Shown: one piece after another, positions 25,561 through 34,297 of the stretch | Numbering within the stretch: the first letter of the stretch is position 1 | How the letters are laid out: each line of letters starts with the position of its first letter | Source: Halalkalibacter krulwichiae | GTDB taxonomy: Bacteria > Bacillota > Bacilli > Bacillales > Bacillaceae_D | Direction of reading: 5' to 3' | Length of the DNA stretch: 64,000 nt | Assembly: GCF_002109385.1 (NCBI RefSeq) | Contig: NZ_CP020814.1 | Coordinates: forward strand, 2,937,501-3,001,500 | Notes under the pieces: generated by a model | What the model was told of the DNA's origin: nothing | What the model saw: the letters and a program-made list of their open reading frames with translations, nothing else | Databases searched by the model: none | Made by a program: the position numbers and the translations under genes

Positions 25561-26532
25561 TTATCGTTTCTTTGCTTTGCGTCCAAACGCTACTGCTAAA
25601 ATAATAATCAAGCCACTAACCATCATTTGCTGACTGACATCTAAGCCCATAATGATTAAGCCATTATTAATCGTTCCTATTAAAATTGAACCAAAAATCG
25701 TTCCAACGACTGTTCCAACTCCGCCAAACAGACTCGTTCCACCAAGAATAACGGCTGCAATAACAGAAAGCTCTGCCCCTTCACCAAATGTAAAACGACC
25801 GGCCTCTAGTCTACCTGCATATAACATACCAGCAAAACCTGCCATCATCCCTGAAGATACTAAGGCGATTAGTTTGACACGAGCTGTATTGATCCCTGAG
25901 AATCTAGCTGCGCTTTCATTTCCTCCTGTTGCAAGAGTTTGTCTGCCAAACGTTGTTTTTCTTAAAACAATATGACCGATGACCGCTATTAAAATCGTCC
26001 AAACGAAAAGCATCGGTATCGGTCCTAAGCTTCCAGAACCAAATAAGAAAATAAATGCATCGTTTAAGATTGGTACAGGAGCTGTTCCTGTAATCCACAT
26101 CGCAATTCCTTTCACAATAATCATCATTCCAAGCGTGACAAGAAAGGATGGAATCAACACCTTTGTAACAAGAAGTCCATTGATTAAGCCAATGATTGCT
26201 CCTGTTCCAAGTCCTGCAAGGATACCACCAACTGTACCGAATGATTGGATCGCTAATGCTGCCGTTAAAGAAGATAAGGCAGCAATCGAACCAACGGATA
26301 AATCAATTTCTGCAGTTGAGATCACGAATGTTACCGCTACAGCCATAATAGAAATCATTGCTGTTTGTCTAACAATATTTAAAAGGTTATTGGTTGATAA
26401 AAATCCATAATCATATAGCGTGATTGAGAATGTGATAAAAACTCCGATAAAAGCAATATAGACAATATAATTTCGCCAATCAAAGGCAGGACGTTTTGTT
26501 GCAGTAGTAGTATTAATGATTTTGGATTGCAT
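25561..26532 (-). CDS. Sugar ABC transporter permease (RbsC-type)
   Basis: 323 residues with about nine or ten membrane helices. The BPD_transp_2 family features include STAEIDLSVGSIAALSS near residue 72, GLINGLLV and TSLFGGVGTVVGT. It forms the transmembrane pore for the 26513-28009 ATPase and the 29280-30470 lipoprotein. Its start overlaps the ATPase gene by 20 bases, so translation is coupled. Confidence 0.94.
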   Translation of the reverse strand: MQSKIINTTTATKRPAFDWRNYIVYIAFIGVFITFSITLYDYGFLSTNNLLNIVRQTAMISIMAVAVTFVISTAEIDLSVGSIAALSSLTAALAIQSFGTVGGILAGLGTGAIIGLINGLLVTKVLIPSFLVTLGMMIIVKGIAMWITGTAPVPILNDAFIFLFGSGSLGPIPMLFVWTILIAVIGHIVLRKTTFGRQTLATGGNESAARFSGINTARVKLIALVSSGMMAGFAGMLYAGRLEAGRFTFGEGAELSVIAAVILGGTSLFGGVGTVVGTIFGSILIGTINNGLIIMGLDVSQQMMVSGLIIILAVAFGRKAKKR

Positions 26533-28009
26533 GCTCTAAATCCTCCTCTGATTTAATTTCCTCACGTGATAATTCACTTGTTACCTTGCCATTCTTTAAC
26601 GTAATAATTCTATCTGAAACAGCTAAAAGCTCTGCTAGTTCAGAAGAAATGACAATAACGGCTTTCCCCTGATCAGCTAACTCACGAATAATTTCAATAA
26701 TCTCGGATTTTGAACCGATATCAACTCCATTTGTCGGCTCATCAAGGATTAATATATTCGGTTCGTTTGCTAACCATTTTGCAAGAACAATTTTTTGCTG
26801 ATTTCCGCCTGATAAGAGATTGGTAGACTTATAGATACTATCCGTTTTAATATTTAACTTTTCTACAAACTGCTCGGATAGTTGATCTACTTTCTTCTTA
26901 TTGATAAACCCAGACTTCGATACTTTGTTTAAGATTGGGTAAATGATATTTTCTTTCACTTCATGGGTCAGTACTAATCCTTGTACTCGTCGATCTTCTG
27001 GAACTAACGCAATCCCAGCGCGAATGGCGTCTTGCGGCTGTTTTATTCTGACCGCTTGACAATCCACAAAGACCTCTCCAGATGTAATTGGATCGATACC
27101 AAATATTGCTTGCGCCAGTTCTGTCCGGCCACTTCCCATTAAGCCTGCAATACCAAGAATTTCTCCTTTATATACATGGAGATCTACTCCATTTACTTTC
27201 GATCCTGAATGTAAGTCCTTCGTTTCTAACATCACTTCTTCTTTTGAGTATGAACGAGGCTTCCAACCAAAGCTTGATTCCATCGATTTACCAACGATAT
27301 GTTGAACAAGCTCTTCCATGGTTAAATGAGCTGTTGGGCTGGTAATCACAAATTTGCCATCTCGCAGTACAGTTATGCGGTCTGATACTTGAAAGATTTC
27401 ATCCATTCTGTGTGAAATATAAATGATTGACATGCCTTCTGACTTTAGTGTCTCAATTAACTTAAACAATGTTTCGGTTTCATTTTTTGATAAGGTTGCC
27501 GTTGGCTCATCCATAATTAAGATACTTGCCTTTTGAGCAAGTGCCTTGGCAATTTCGGTCATTTGCCAAAAACCTACACTTAGATTTTCAATTAACATAT
27601 CAGGACTAATATTGACATTTAATTGCTTTAAAAGATCTTCAGTTTGAACATACATCGCTTTTTCATCTAAAAATCCATTGCTTTTCTTTAATTCACGATT
27701 TAAAAAAATGTTTTGTTTTACTGTTAAGGAAGGGATCACACTAAATTCTTGGAAAATCATCGCTACACCGTTTTCTTGTGCATCTTGCGGCTTTTCAATA
27801 TCTATCTCTTTGTCATTAATGACAATTTTCCCACTATCTTTCTGATAGACACCCGTTAGAATTTTCATTAACGTTGACTTTCCAGCTCCATTCCCTCCCA
27901 TTAAAGCATGAACTTCGCCTTTTTCTAACTCAAAATTAACATGATCGAGTACATTTATCCCGTTAAACGATTTTGATATTTCTGACATTCGTAGTGCTAT
28001 CTTTGTCAT
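26513..28009 (-). CDS. Sugar ABC transporter ATPase (RbsA/MglA-type, two ATPase domains)
   Basis: 498 residues with two ABC domains. The first has Walker A GGNGAGKSTLMK, signature LSVGFWQ and Walker B ILIMDEPTA; the second has a degenerate Walker A GLMGSGRTEL, signature LSGGNQQK and Walker B ILILDEPT. This is the tandem architecture of the ribose/galactose class. An upstream in-frame start at 28099 would overlap the preceding gene. The ATG at 28009 after AAGGGTGG gives the family-typical start TKIALRMSEISKSF. Confidence 0.94.
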   Translation of the reverse strand: MTKIALRMSEISKSFNGINVLDHVNFELEKGEVHALMGGNGAGKSTLMKILTGVYQKDSGKIVINDKEIDIEKPQDAQENGVAMIFQEFSVIPSLTVKQNIFLNRELKKSNGFLDEKAMYVQTEDLLKQLNVNISPDMLIENLSVGFWQMTEIAKALAQKASILIMDEPTATLSKNETETLFKLIETLKSEGMSIIYISHRMDEIFQVSDRITVLRDGKFVITSPTAHLTMEELVQHIVGKSMESSFGWKPRSYSKEEVMLETKDLHSGSKVNGVDLHVYKGEILGIAGLMGSGRTELAQAIFGIDPITSGEVFVDCQAVRIKQPQDAIRAGIALVPEDRRVQGLVLTHEVKENIIYPILNKVSKSGFINKKKVDQLSEQFVEKLNIKTDSIYKSTNLLSGGNQQKIVLAKWLANEPNILILDEPTNGVDIGSKSEIIEIIRELADQGKAVIVISSELAELLAVSDRIITLKNGKVTSELSREEIKSEEDLEHAIQNH

Positions 28010-28059
28010 AAAAACCACCCTTTGTTTAAAGGGGTAACGAATTACCCCCTTCATTGTAA

Positions 28060-29244
28060 TTAAGGAGTTGTAACTGCTAATTTGTTGACTTTTACCCACT
28101 CGCCTTTTTCAGCAGATTGTAAGATTGCATCACTAATAACACAAATTTGGTATCCATCATCAAAGTTAGGGTATACGTCCGTGTCCTCTGCAATGGCTTT
28201 TACAAAATCATAGACTTCAATAATTTTCGTATCTCCATACCCGATTCCTAATGCAGGAATTGGCCATAGTCCTTCTCCGTATGGGTGTGCAGGACCTGTA
28301 TATACTGTTCTAAAGCCTTTACGATCGGCTGGGTCATCGGCAAAGAAAACTTGTAATTCATCACGACGCTCATAGTTAAAAATAAGTGAACCTTTCTCCC
28401 CATGAATTTCAAATGTAAGGAAGTTATTTCTGCCGTGAGCGTTACGAGTTGCTTCAATACTTCCAACGGCTCCATTTTCAAATTTTAAAAGTGTCATTAA
28501 CTCATCATCAACATCAACTTGTCCTTTTGGTACATCTTCCGCTGACTTTACAGTTCCTAATTTATCAACACCGCCCGTTTGGATCGGTCTTTCTTTCACC
28601 CATGTTTGTGTATGTGCCATTACATCAGAAATTTCTCCGACTAAATATCTAGCAAAGTCAACGACATGCGTCCCGATATCTCCTAACGCCCCCGAACCAG
28701 CAATGTCTTTTTTAAATCTCCAAGAAAGTGGAGAATTCGGGTCTACAGACCAATCTTGCAAATACGTCCCACGGAAGTTTAATACTTTGCCGATCGCTCC
28801 TTCTTCAATATATTTCTTCGCAAGGGCTACAGCAGGTGTTCTACGGTAGTTAAAAGCAACCATATGTTTTACTCCTGCTTCTTTGACCGCATCTAACATC
28901 GTTTTCGCCTCAGCTGCGTTACGAGCTAATGGCTTTTCTGAAATAATATGCTTTCCTGCTTTTGCTGCTGCAATCGCAATCTCTGCATGAGAATCATTCG
29001 GAGTTACGATATCAACGATGTCAATATCAGGGTTGTTGATAATATCCATCCAATTTGCTGTATATTCGTCATATCCAAGTCTAGCTGCAGCGTCTTTTGC
29101 TAACTCTTCTGTTACATCGGCCACCATTTTGCGATGTGTCAGTCCTGGAGCTGGCCAGAAATACATTGGCATCCCCGCGTATGCTAGTGAATGTGCTTTT
29201 GCCATAAATCCTGCACCGATTAATCCTACGTTATATGTTTTCAT
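28060..29244 (-). CDS. Gfo/Idh/MocA-family oxidoreductase (B)
   Basis: 394 residues. NVGLIGAGFMAKAHS Rossmann motif, SEKPLARNA with the catalytic Lys near residue 97, GDIGTHVVDFARY with the usual catalytic Asp/His pair, and a C-terminal sheet domain. It is clearly a different subgroup from the 24341-25519 protein. A TTG at 29262 lies inside the ribosome binding site GAGGAGG, so the ATG at 29244 is preferred. It sits between the binding-protein gene and the ATPase gene. The substrate is unknown; members act on myo- or scyllo-inositol, levoglucosan or 1,5-anhydrohexitols. Confidence 0.9.
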   Translation of the reverse strand: MKTYNVGLIGAGFMAKAHSLAYAGMPMYFWPAPGLTHRKMVADVTEELAKDAAARLGYDEYTANWMDIINNPDIDIVDIVTPNDSHAEIAIAAAKAGKHIISEKPLARNAAEAKTMLDAVKEAGVKHMVAFNYRRTPAVALAKKYIEEGAIGKVLNFRGTYLQDWSVDPNSPLSWRFKKDIAGSGALGDIGTHVVDFARYLVGEISDVMAHTQTWVKERPIQTGGVDKLGTVKSAEDVPKGQVDVDDELMTLLKFENGAVGSIEATRNAHGRNNFLTFEIHGEKGSLIFNYERRDELQVFFADDPADRKGFRTVYTGPAHPYGEGLWPIPALGIGYGDTKIIEVYDFVKAIAEDTDVYPNFDDGYQICVISDAILQSAEKGEWVKVNKLAVTTP

Positions 29245-29279
29245 TTTGTAATTCCTCCTCAAATATAGTAAAAGTTAAA

Positions 29280-30470
29280 TTAGTTATTTTGAATTGCATC
29301 TTGAACTTCTTTTGGAGCTGATGTCGAGTAAACCATTTCCCATGCGTCGAGAATATTATCCTGTGTTACTGTTAAAGCAGGTACAGCCACGTAAGATGGC
29401 GTTTCCTTATCTAACAGTGCGTAACCAGCTAAAATGGCTTCTGCGACTCCTTGGTCATAAGGAAGTTGGGCTCCTAGTCCTTTAATCGAACCACCTCTTG
29501 CAATGTTCAAAGCTACATTTGCACCTAAATCAATGGTTGTAATGACTAAATCATCTCTACCCGCTGCTCTAGCAGCTGCTACTATTCCTTCAGTTGGTAC
29601 ATCCCACACACCAAAGATGCCGTCTAGATCAGGGTTTGTTGTCAACATGGCTGAAGCTACCTGTAGTCCATCATCCGGACCACTAATGCCGCCACGCGCT
29701 ACAATTTCAATGTTTGGGTACTTTTCTTGAATTGTTGCTTCAAATGCTTCCGTTCTTTGTTTAGTGACAAAGAAGTCTGCATCATGGTAGACGACACCAA
29801 TTTTCCCTTCTCCTCCAAGTTCTTCTGCCAATACTTCAGCAGCTGCAATTCCATTTCCATAGTTATCAGCAGAAACAACGCTTACATAATGTTCATCATG
29901 GGTTAAATTGCTTGGTACATTGTCCATAAAGACTAATTTAGTACCTTGTTCAGCAGCTCTTTTAAACGCAGAAGCAGTCGAAACAGGATCTGTTGGAATA
30001 CTTACGATAATATCTGGGTTTCTTGCCATTACTGTTTCAAGATCAGATACTTGCTTCTCTGCACTAAATTGCGCATCCGTTACGGCAATGACTTCAATTC
30101 CCATTTTTTCAAATGTCGTCTCCAACCCATTTATTTGCGCATTTGACCAATCATTTCCTGCATAGTGCATAACGAGAGCTGCTGTATAATTTCCTTCTTT
30201 AATTTTTTCAATATCTTCTACGGTAAGCTCAAGAGTCGTAGCAGATACCGCCGACTCTCCATATGGCCCTTCACTTTGAATGATCGCATCGGCATCAATA
30301 TTTGCATTAATCGTGATTGGCTCAAGGGCAGTTTCTTCAGTCTTCGTTTCTGAGCTGTTAGATGATGAAAGCTCCTCCTCACTGCTTGATGTGCTTTCTG
30401 TATTGCAACCAGCTAAGACCAACATTCCTGCCGCAAGCGACGCGACCGCAAATTTTTTAAACTTTTTCAT
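29280..30470 (-). CDS. Sugar-binding lipoprotein of the ABC transporter
   Basis: 396 residues. A lipoprotein signal peptide ends at lipobox LVLAGC (Cys22), followed by a Ser/Glu/Thr-rich linker to about residue 60 and a Peripla_BP_4 (ribose-binding type) two-lobe domain. Conserved blocks include MHYAGNDWS, VIAVTDAQF, DIIVSIPTDPV, KLVFMDNVP, ITTIDLGAN and KGLGAQLPYDQG. It captures the sugar outside the membrane. From GPYGESAVSATTLEL onward it aligns without large gaps to the C-terminal third of the histidine kinase at 34298-37219. It is preceded by the isomerase gene and followed by oxidoreductase B. Confidence 0.94.
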   Translation of the reverse strand: MKKFKKFAVASLAAGMLVLAGCNTESTSSSEEELSSSNSSETKTEETALEPITINANIDADAIIQSEGPYGESAVSATTLELTVEDIEKIKEGNYTAALVMHYAGNDWSNAQINGLETTFEKMGIEVIAVTDAQFSAEKQVSDLETVMARNPDIIVSIPTDPVSTASAFKRAAEQGTKLVFMDNVPSNLTHDEHYVSVVSADNYGNGIAAAEVLAEELGGEGKIGVVYHDADFFVTKQRTEAFEATIQEKYPNIEIVARGGISGPDDGLQVASAMLTTNPDLDGIFGVWDVPTEGIVAAARAAGRDDLVITTIDLGANVALNIARGGSIKGLGAQLPYDQGVAEAILAGYALLDKETPSYVAVPALTVTQDNILDAWEMVYSTSAPKEVQDAIQNN

Positions 30471-30492
30471 TTTTCATCCCCCCATTTATTCT

Positions 30493-31302
30493 TTATTTAT
30501 AAAATTTGTTTAGGAAATCTAAGCTGATCTCTGCTCCTTGCTTCGGATTGTTGTAACTATCTAATTCCACCGTTACCCATCCGTCGTAATTCATTGCTTG
30601 AAGCGCTTCAATTACTCCTTGTAAGTTTTGCTCTCCCTCACCTAATGGCAGGAAGTCTCCACCTTTTAAATCTTTCAAGTGAACGTAAGGGATACGATCC
30701 TTATATTTTTCAATAAATTCAATCGGATCTCCGCCGCCCGCTTCAATGTGGGCTGTATCCGGGCAAAAGTCAATCGATGTAAATTGTGCAATCTTCTCGA
30801 CTTGCTCTGGAGACTCTCCCAATGAACCTAAATGCGGATGATAGCTCGCAACTAACCCATTTGCTTTCGCAATCTCACTTACGCGTTCTAGAGCTTGTCC
30901 TAATTTTTCATAGTCGCTTTCTAAAATCCCTGTACTTCTTAGCGCTCCCCCGCCAACGACTAAATGTTCTGCACCGAATTCAGCAGCAAGACTTGCCGCC
31001 TTTTCAATTTTTGCTAGCTCTTCCTCGAGGATTTCATCGAAAATAAAGTTTCCTCCAGAATAAACACCAATCAACTTTAGCTTTAAAGAGTCCATCAATG
31101 TTTGAAACTCTTCTTTCTTGTTTTCATATTGCATCAGATTTCCATCGAAAATTTCAAAACCCTGATATCCTACACTCGAAATATCCTCTAATGCTTTTTC
31201 CGTTGAACCATTTGTTAAATAATAACCATCTTTAATTGAAGTAACTCCTGCCGGGTGCCCAACAACGCCACCCCATGTATTTGTTTGATATCCTAGTTTC
31301 AT
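30493..31302 (-). CDS. Sugar phosphate isomerase/epimerase (TIM barrel), first gene of the sugar operon
   Basis: 269 residues. Start KLGYQTNTWGG; metal-site candidates are FCPDTAHIEAGG (Asp, His), YVHLKDLKGG (His) and WVTVELDSY (Glu). This is a second, divergent member of the family in the operon. The ATG at 31302 after GGAGGAG is preferred to an upstream in-frame codon at 31317. As first gene it lies directly downstream of the three operator-like repeats, so its transcription should respond to the LacI-type repressor. Confidence 0.88.
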   Translation of the reverse strand: MKLGYQTNTWGGVVGHPAGVTSIKDGYYLTNGSTEKALEDISSVGYQGFEIFDGNLMQYENKKEEFQTLMDSLKLKLIGVYSGGNFIFDEILEEELAKIEKAASLAAEFGAEHLVVGGGALRSTGILESDYEKLGQALERVSEIAKANGLVASYHPHLGSLGESPEQVEKIAQFTSIDFCPDTAHIEAGGGDPIEFIEKYKDRIPYVHLKDLKGGDFLPLGEGEQNLQGVIEALQAMNYDGWVTVELDSYNNPKQGAEISLDFLNKFYK

Positions 31303-31381
31303 ATTTTTCTCCTCCAATTCAAATCAAGTAATTTGTACAGTTTTCACACGATCGATTGTTTGCATCACCCCTCTTAAAGAA

Positions 31382-31530
31382 TGTAAAGGATTACAATTAA
31401 AACAGTGAAAATTCTAGAGTTCTACTAAAAAGTGGGAATAATTTGTAATGGATTACATTTAACCAAACTAAAACTCACAATTAACAAGGAAATGGAAACT
31501 GATTGTATCTATATTTTGTAAAGGATTACA
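31382..31530. promoter_or_regulatory. Three TGTAAWGGATTACA operators for the LacI-type repressor
   Basis: TGTAAAGGATTACA occurs at 31382-31395 and 31517-31530 and TGTAATGGATTACA at 31444-31457. Each has TGTAA/TTACA arms around four bases, the pattern of LacI/GalR-family operators. They fill the gap between the LacI gene and the sugar operon, both leftward, so binding would repress the operon; three sites permit looping. The middle of the gap otherwise shows no gene. Confidence 0.8.
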
Positions 31531-31550
31531 TTTTTGCAACTTACTTTTTT

Positions 31551-32546
31551 TCAGACCTTTTTTACGCAAGAATTTCTGATAATAAGCTTGTCCTCTAAGA
31601 TATATTGACTTCTAATAATCTTTTTATTTTTCATCAGCTTGAACAGCAGATCCATCGCTTTGTTCCCAATTTCAAAAGCCGGCTGCGCAATCGTCGTAAG
31701 CTCAGGTTCACAAATCGTTGAAAACTTGATATTATCAAATCCTATAACTGAGATATCATCAGGAACTCGTAAATGTTTAGACTTGATTGCCTTAATGGCC
31801 CCAAGTGCCATTTCATCATTAGCGGCAAACACTCCAGTGGGAAGCTGATTTAGAGCCAACAGCTTATTCATTACATTAAAGCCACTTTCATAAGTGAAAT
31901 CCCCTTCTTGAATAAGTACCGGATCGACGGTTACATCATATTGGGCCAACGCTTGATAAAATCCCTTTAGCCGATCCTGTCCGAGAACGCTCGTAGTCGG
32001 TCCTGATATAGAGGCTATTTGTCTATGTCCCAATTGAATCAGATATTCAGTCGCTTTTCTTGCAGCACTGATATTATCAATTGATACTGTTGGAATACTT
32101 GAACCTTCTATATATTCACAAGCTAGAACGACGGGATATTGATTTTCTACTATATTTACAAGTTCTGAATTCATTACTGTTAAAAAAATCATGCCGTCTG
32201 CTTTCTTCTGTCTAAGAAGATCTACATAACCACTCTCTAACTCTAAGTCATTGGTTGTATCTTTTAATAAAACTTGATAACCATTTGCGGCTGCAACATA
32301 TTCGATCCCTCTAAGAACCTTCGAGAAAAAAGGATTTGAAATATCTGGAACAACGACAATTACTGTTTTTGATTCTAGCGTTCGTAACTGGCGTGCTAAT
32401 ATATTGGGATGGTAATCTAAATCTTTTATCGCTTCCAAGACCCTTCCCATTGTTTCTTCCCTAACAGTATGGGGACTGCTTAACACCCTTGAAACGGTAG
32501 CAGTAGAAACATTAGCCCTTTTAGCTACATCAATGATTCTAACCAT
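31551..32546 (-). CDS. LacI-family transcriptional regulator
   Basis: 331 residues. N-terminal helix-turn-helix IIDVAKRANVSTATVSRVL with hinge helix (LARQLRTLESKT), then a periplasmic-binding-protein-like effector domain (VVVVPDISNPFFSKVLRG, GVFAANDEMALGAIKA, ISVIGFDNIKF). It lies upstream of, and in the same direction as, the sugar operon, with three operators between. The effector is probably a sugar or pathway intermediate. A cre-like element precedes the gene. Confidence 0.92.
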   Translation of the reverse strand: MVRIIDVAKRANVSTATVSRVLSSPHTVREETMGRVLEAIKDLDYHPNILARQLRTLESKTVIVVVPDISNPFFSKVLRGIEYVAAANGYQVLLKDTTNDLELESGYVDLLRQKKADGMIFLTVMNSELVNIVENQYPVVLACEYIEGSSIPTVSIDNISAARKATEYLIQLGHRQIASISGPTTSVLGQDRLKGFYQALAQYDVTVDPVLIQEGDFTYESGFNVMNKLLALNQLPTGVFAANDEMALGAIKAIKSKHLRVPDDISVIGFDNIKFSTICEPELTTIAQPAFEIGNKAMDLLFKLMKNKKIIRSQYILEDKLIIRNSCVKKV

Positions 32547-32588
32547 TTTTGTTCGCTCATTTCTTTTTTTTTAACTTTATGCTTGCAT

Positions 32589-32602
32589 TGTAAACGCATT
32601 CA
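32589..32602. promoter_or_regulatory. cre-like site (CcpA)
   Basis: TGTAAACGCATTCA matches the catabolite-responsive element consensus TGWAANCGNTNWCA with one mismatch. It is 43 bases upstream of the LacI gene start, consistent with glucose repression. Confidence 0.5.
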
Positions 32603-32718
32603 GAATCGGTGTCTAACTAGCTTCAGGCACCATTTTATTATTTTCAGAAGCGCTTACTTTTAATTCAGACACGAATTTCATTCATTCAGACAAAAAAATT
32701 ACAAGTTATAAGAATTTT

Positions 32719-32757
32719 TAAAGCCCGCAATCAACTTTTGTCGATTACGGGCTTGCT
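32719..32757. terminator. Terminator-like hairpin
   Basis: AAGCCCGCAATC / GATTACGGGCTT pair with one mismatch and a 10-base loop. It separates the LacI transcript region from the broken epimerase gene on the minus strand. Confidence 0.7.
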
Positions 32758-32892
32758 AGTCTACCATATGTTCTTTTAGGTTAGAGGCGGACCCTCTCGT
32801 CTATCTCCATAATCTTCTTTACTTTTCCTCTTAAAAAATCGATGCTTTTTCGCATACCAATCTGGTTCTGCTTGCCGTGTGCGAAACCCTAC

Positions 32893-33235
32893 TTACATTG
32901 ATAAGTATCCATCATAGTTAATATCTTTTAATGCCTTCAATACCGCGTCAAAATCACATCTGCCTTCCCCAGGTGGAAGCCGGTCATTATCAGAAATATG
33001 AACATGATGAAGTTTATCTGCCATTCTGTACACATAGTCACTTGGAACTTCATTTCGATACAATGCATGGAACGTATCAAACATCACCTTTACATTTGCT
33101 AATCCGGTTTGCTCACTTAATATCATGAATCATCTGCAGTTTCAATTAAGTTACTATCTGCCGGCGTAGGTTCAACGACTATTGTTACACTAAGATCTTT
33201 GCTAATCGGCGACTTCCGTTAACGCTTCTAAGCTA
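32893..33235 (-). pseudogene. Broken D-tagatose 3-epimerase-like sugar epimerase
   Basis: Two frames together encode the second half of a TIM-barrel sugar epimerase: VTIVVEPTPADSNLIETADD in one frame, then LANVKVMFDTFHALYRNE and LHHVHISDNDRLPPGEG in another. At least one frameshift (near 33125) and in-frame stops upstream break it, and it ends at YDGYLSM just before the last metal-binding Glu expected in the family. The N-terminal half is missing. It is a third isomerase relic beside the sugar operon. Confidence 0.82.
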
Positions 33236-33378
33236 TAATTCTAGGCTTCTGTTTGTGAAGTGATCATAATTCTTCAAAAAAATTAAAGCCCACAATAAAC
33301 ATTAAGTTATCGTGAACTTTTGTGATCATTTAATGATGGTTTAAAAAAAGGCTGGCTTTACCATTTTCACTGTCTTTT

Positions 33379-34101
33379 TTAATTGGATACTGATTTTAAA
33401 TGTTGTAATTCTACTAATTTCTGCTTTGAAACCCTTGCTGTTTCGTTATAGTTTTTGAAATAAGCCTCATACATTCGACCAGCTGTCTCTACTCTTGCTA
33501 ATTGATCTAGATTTATTAGATAAGACCTATGTGTTGCCATAAAACGGGGCCCTAGAACGTTTTCGTAAGTCGTTAATGGCTCATATGTTTCATATTTTTG
33601 ATCCTTCGTATGAATAACCGTTTTCCTGTCTACTTTTTCAATAAATAGAATTTCTTCAGGTGAGAGAAAAGTAATTTGATTGTTTCTTTTTATCATGATA
33701 TCATTATTTTTTGAAGCTTTTTCACTTAGTATACCGCTTTGATATAACCTTTTTTCCACTCTTTCTAAAGCTGTATACAGTCTATCCCTTACGATCGGTT
33801 TAACAATATAATCAACAGCACTGACGTCAAAAGCATCTAAAGCATACTGATCATGTCCTGTTGTGAAAATTACTTCTAAGGAGGGAAGTAGCTTTTTGCA
33901 AGATTTAACAGCTTCTAGTCCATTCAATAATGGCATATCAATATCAACTAAGGCGATTTCTGGTTTTTTTTTCATGACAGAGCGGATTAATTCTTCTCCA
34001 TTGGCCGCTTCTGCAACAACTTGAAATTGTGGAAGCGTTTCAATAAAGCACTTTAATAGTTTTCTTGAAGCCTTATCATCCTCAGCAATCAATATTTTCA
34101 T
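33379..34101 (-). CDS. LytTR-type response regulator
   Basis: 240 residues. Receiver domain 1-120 (LIAEDDKASRK, phospho-acceptor Asp in IALVDIDMPLLNG near 53, Thr in FTTGHD, Lys in YIVKPI) and C-terminal LytTR DNA-binding domain (EILFIEKVDRKTVIHT, FMATHRSYLINL). It is the probable partner of the hybrid kinase encoded directly upstream on the same strand. The genes are 196 bases apart with a terminator between, so the regulator may have its own promoter. Targets are unknown; the neighbouring sugar operon is the natural candidate. Confidence 0.9.
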   Translation of the reverse strand: MKILIAEDDKASRKLLKCFIETLPQFQVVAEAANGEELIRSVMKKKPEIALVDIDMPLLNGLEAVKSCKKLLPSLEVIFTTGHDQYALDAFDVSAVDYIVKPIVRDRLYTALERVEKRLYQSGILSEKASKNNDIMIKRNNQITFLSPEEILFIEKVDRKTVIHTKDQKYETYEPLTTYENVLGPRFMATHRSYLINLDQLARVETAGRMYEAYFKNYNETARVSKQKLVELQHLKSVSN

Positions 34102-34211
34102 TTATAAGTAACCTCCAATAAAATGACCTATTATTTCCTTGTAGAATGTTATTACGACAACTATGAAAAAAAGATGTTTTCTATACGCATTAATTATTTT
34201 AATTTTAGTAA

Positions 34212-34252
34212 ATAAGGAGAAGCGTACCATTTATTTATACTTCTCCTTTTAA
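34212..34252 (-). terminator. Terminator between kinase and response regulator genes
   Basis: TAAGGAGAAG and CTTCTCCTTTTA pair around a 17-base loop, about 50 bases after the kinase stop. Confidence 0.75.
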
Positions 34253-34297
34253 TTTACTAAGCACCTATACATTTTTGGCATAGATACTTGGTTTTCC

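Noticed and set aside
25979..26410. 143-codon plus-strand frame inside the permease gene
   Set aside because: Antisense shadow of a clear RbsC-type gene; composition follows the complement of membrane helices.
32640..32665. A second cre-like site around AAGCGCTTA upstream of the LacI gene
   Set aside because: Aligned on the central CG it has four mismatches to the cre consensus, too many to call.
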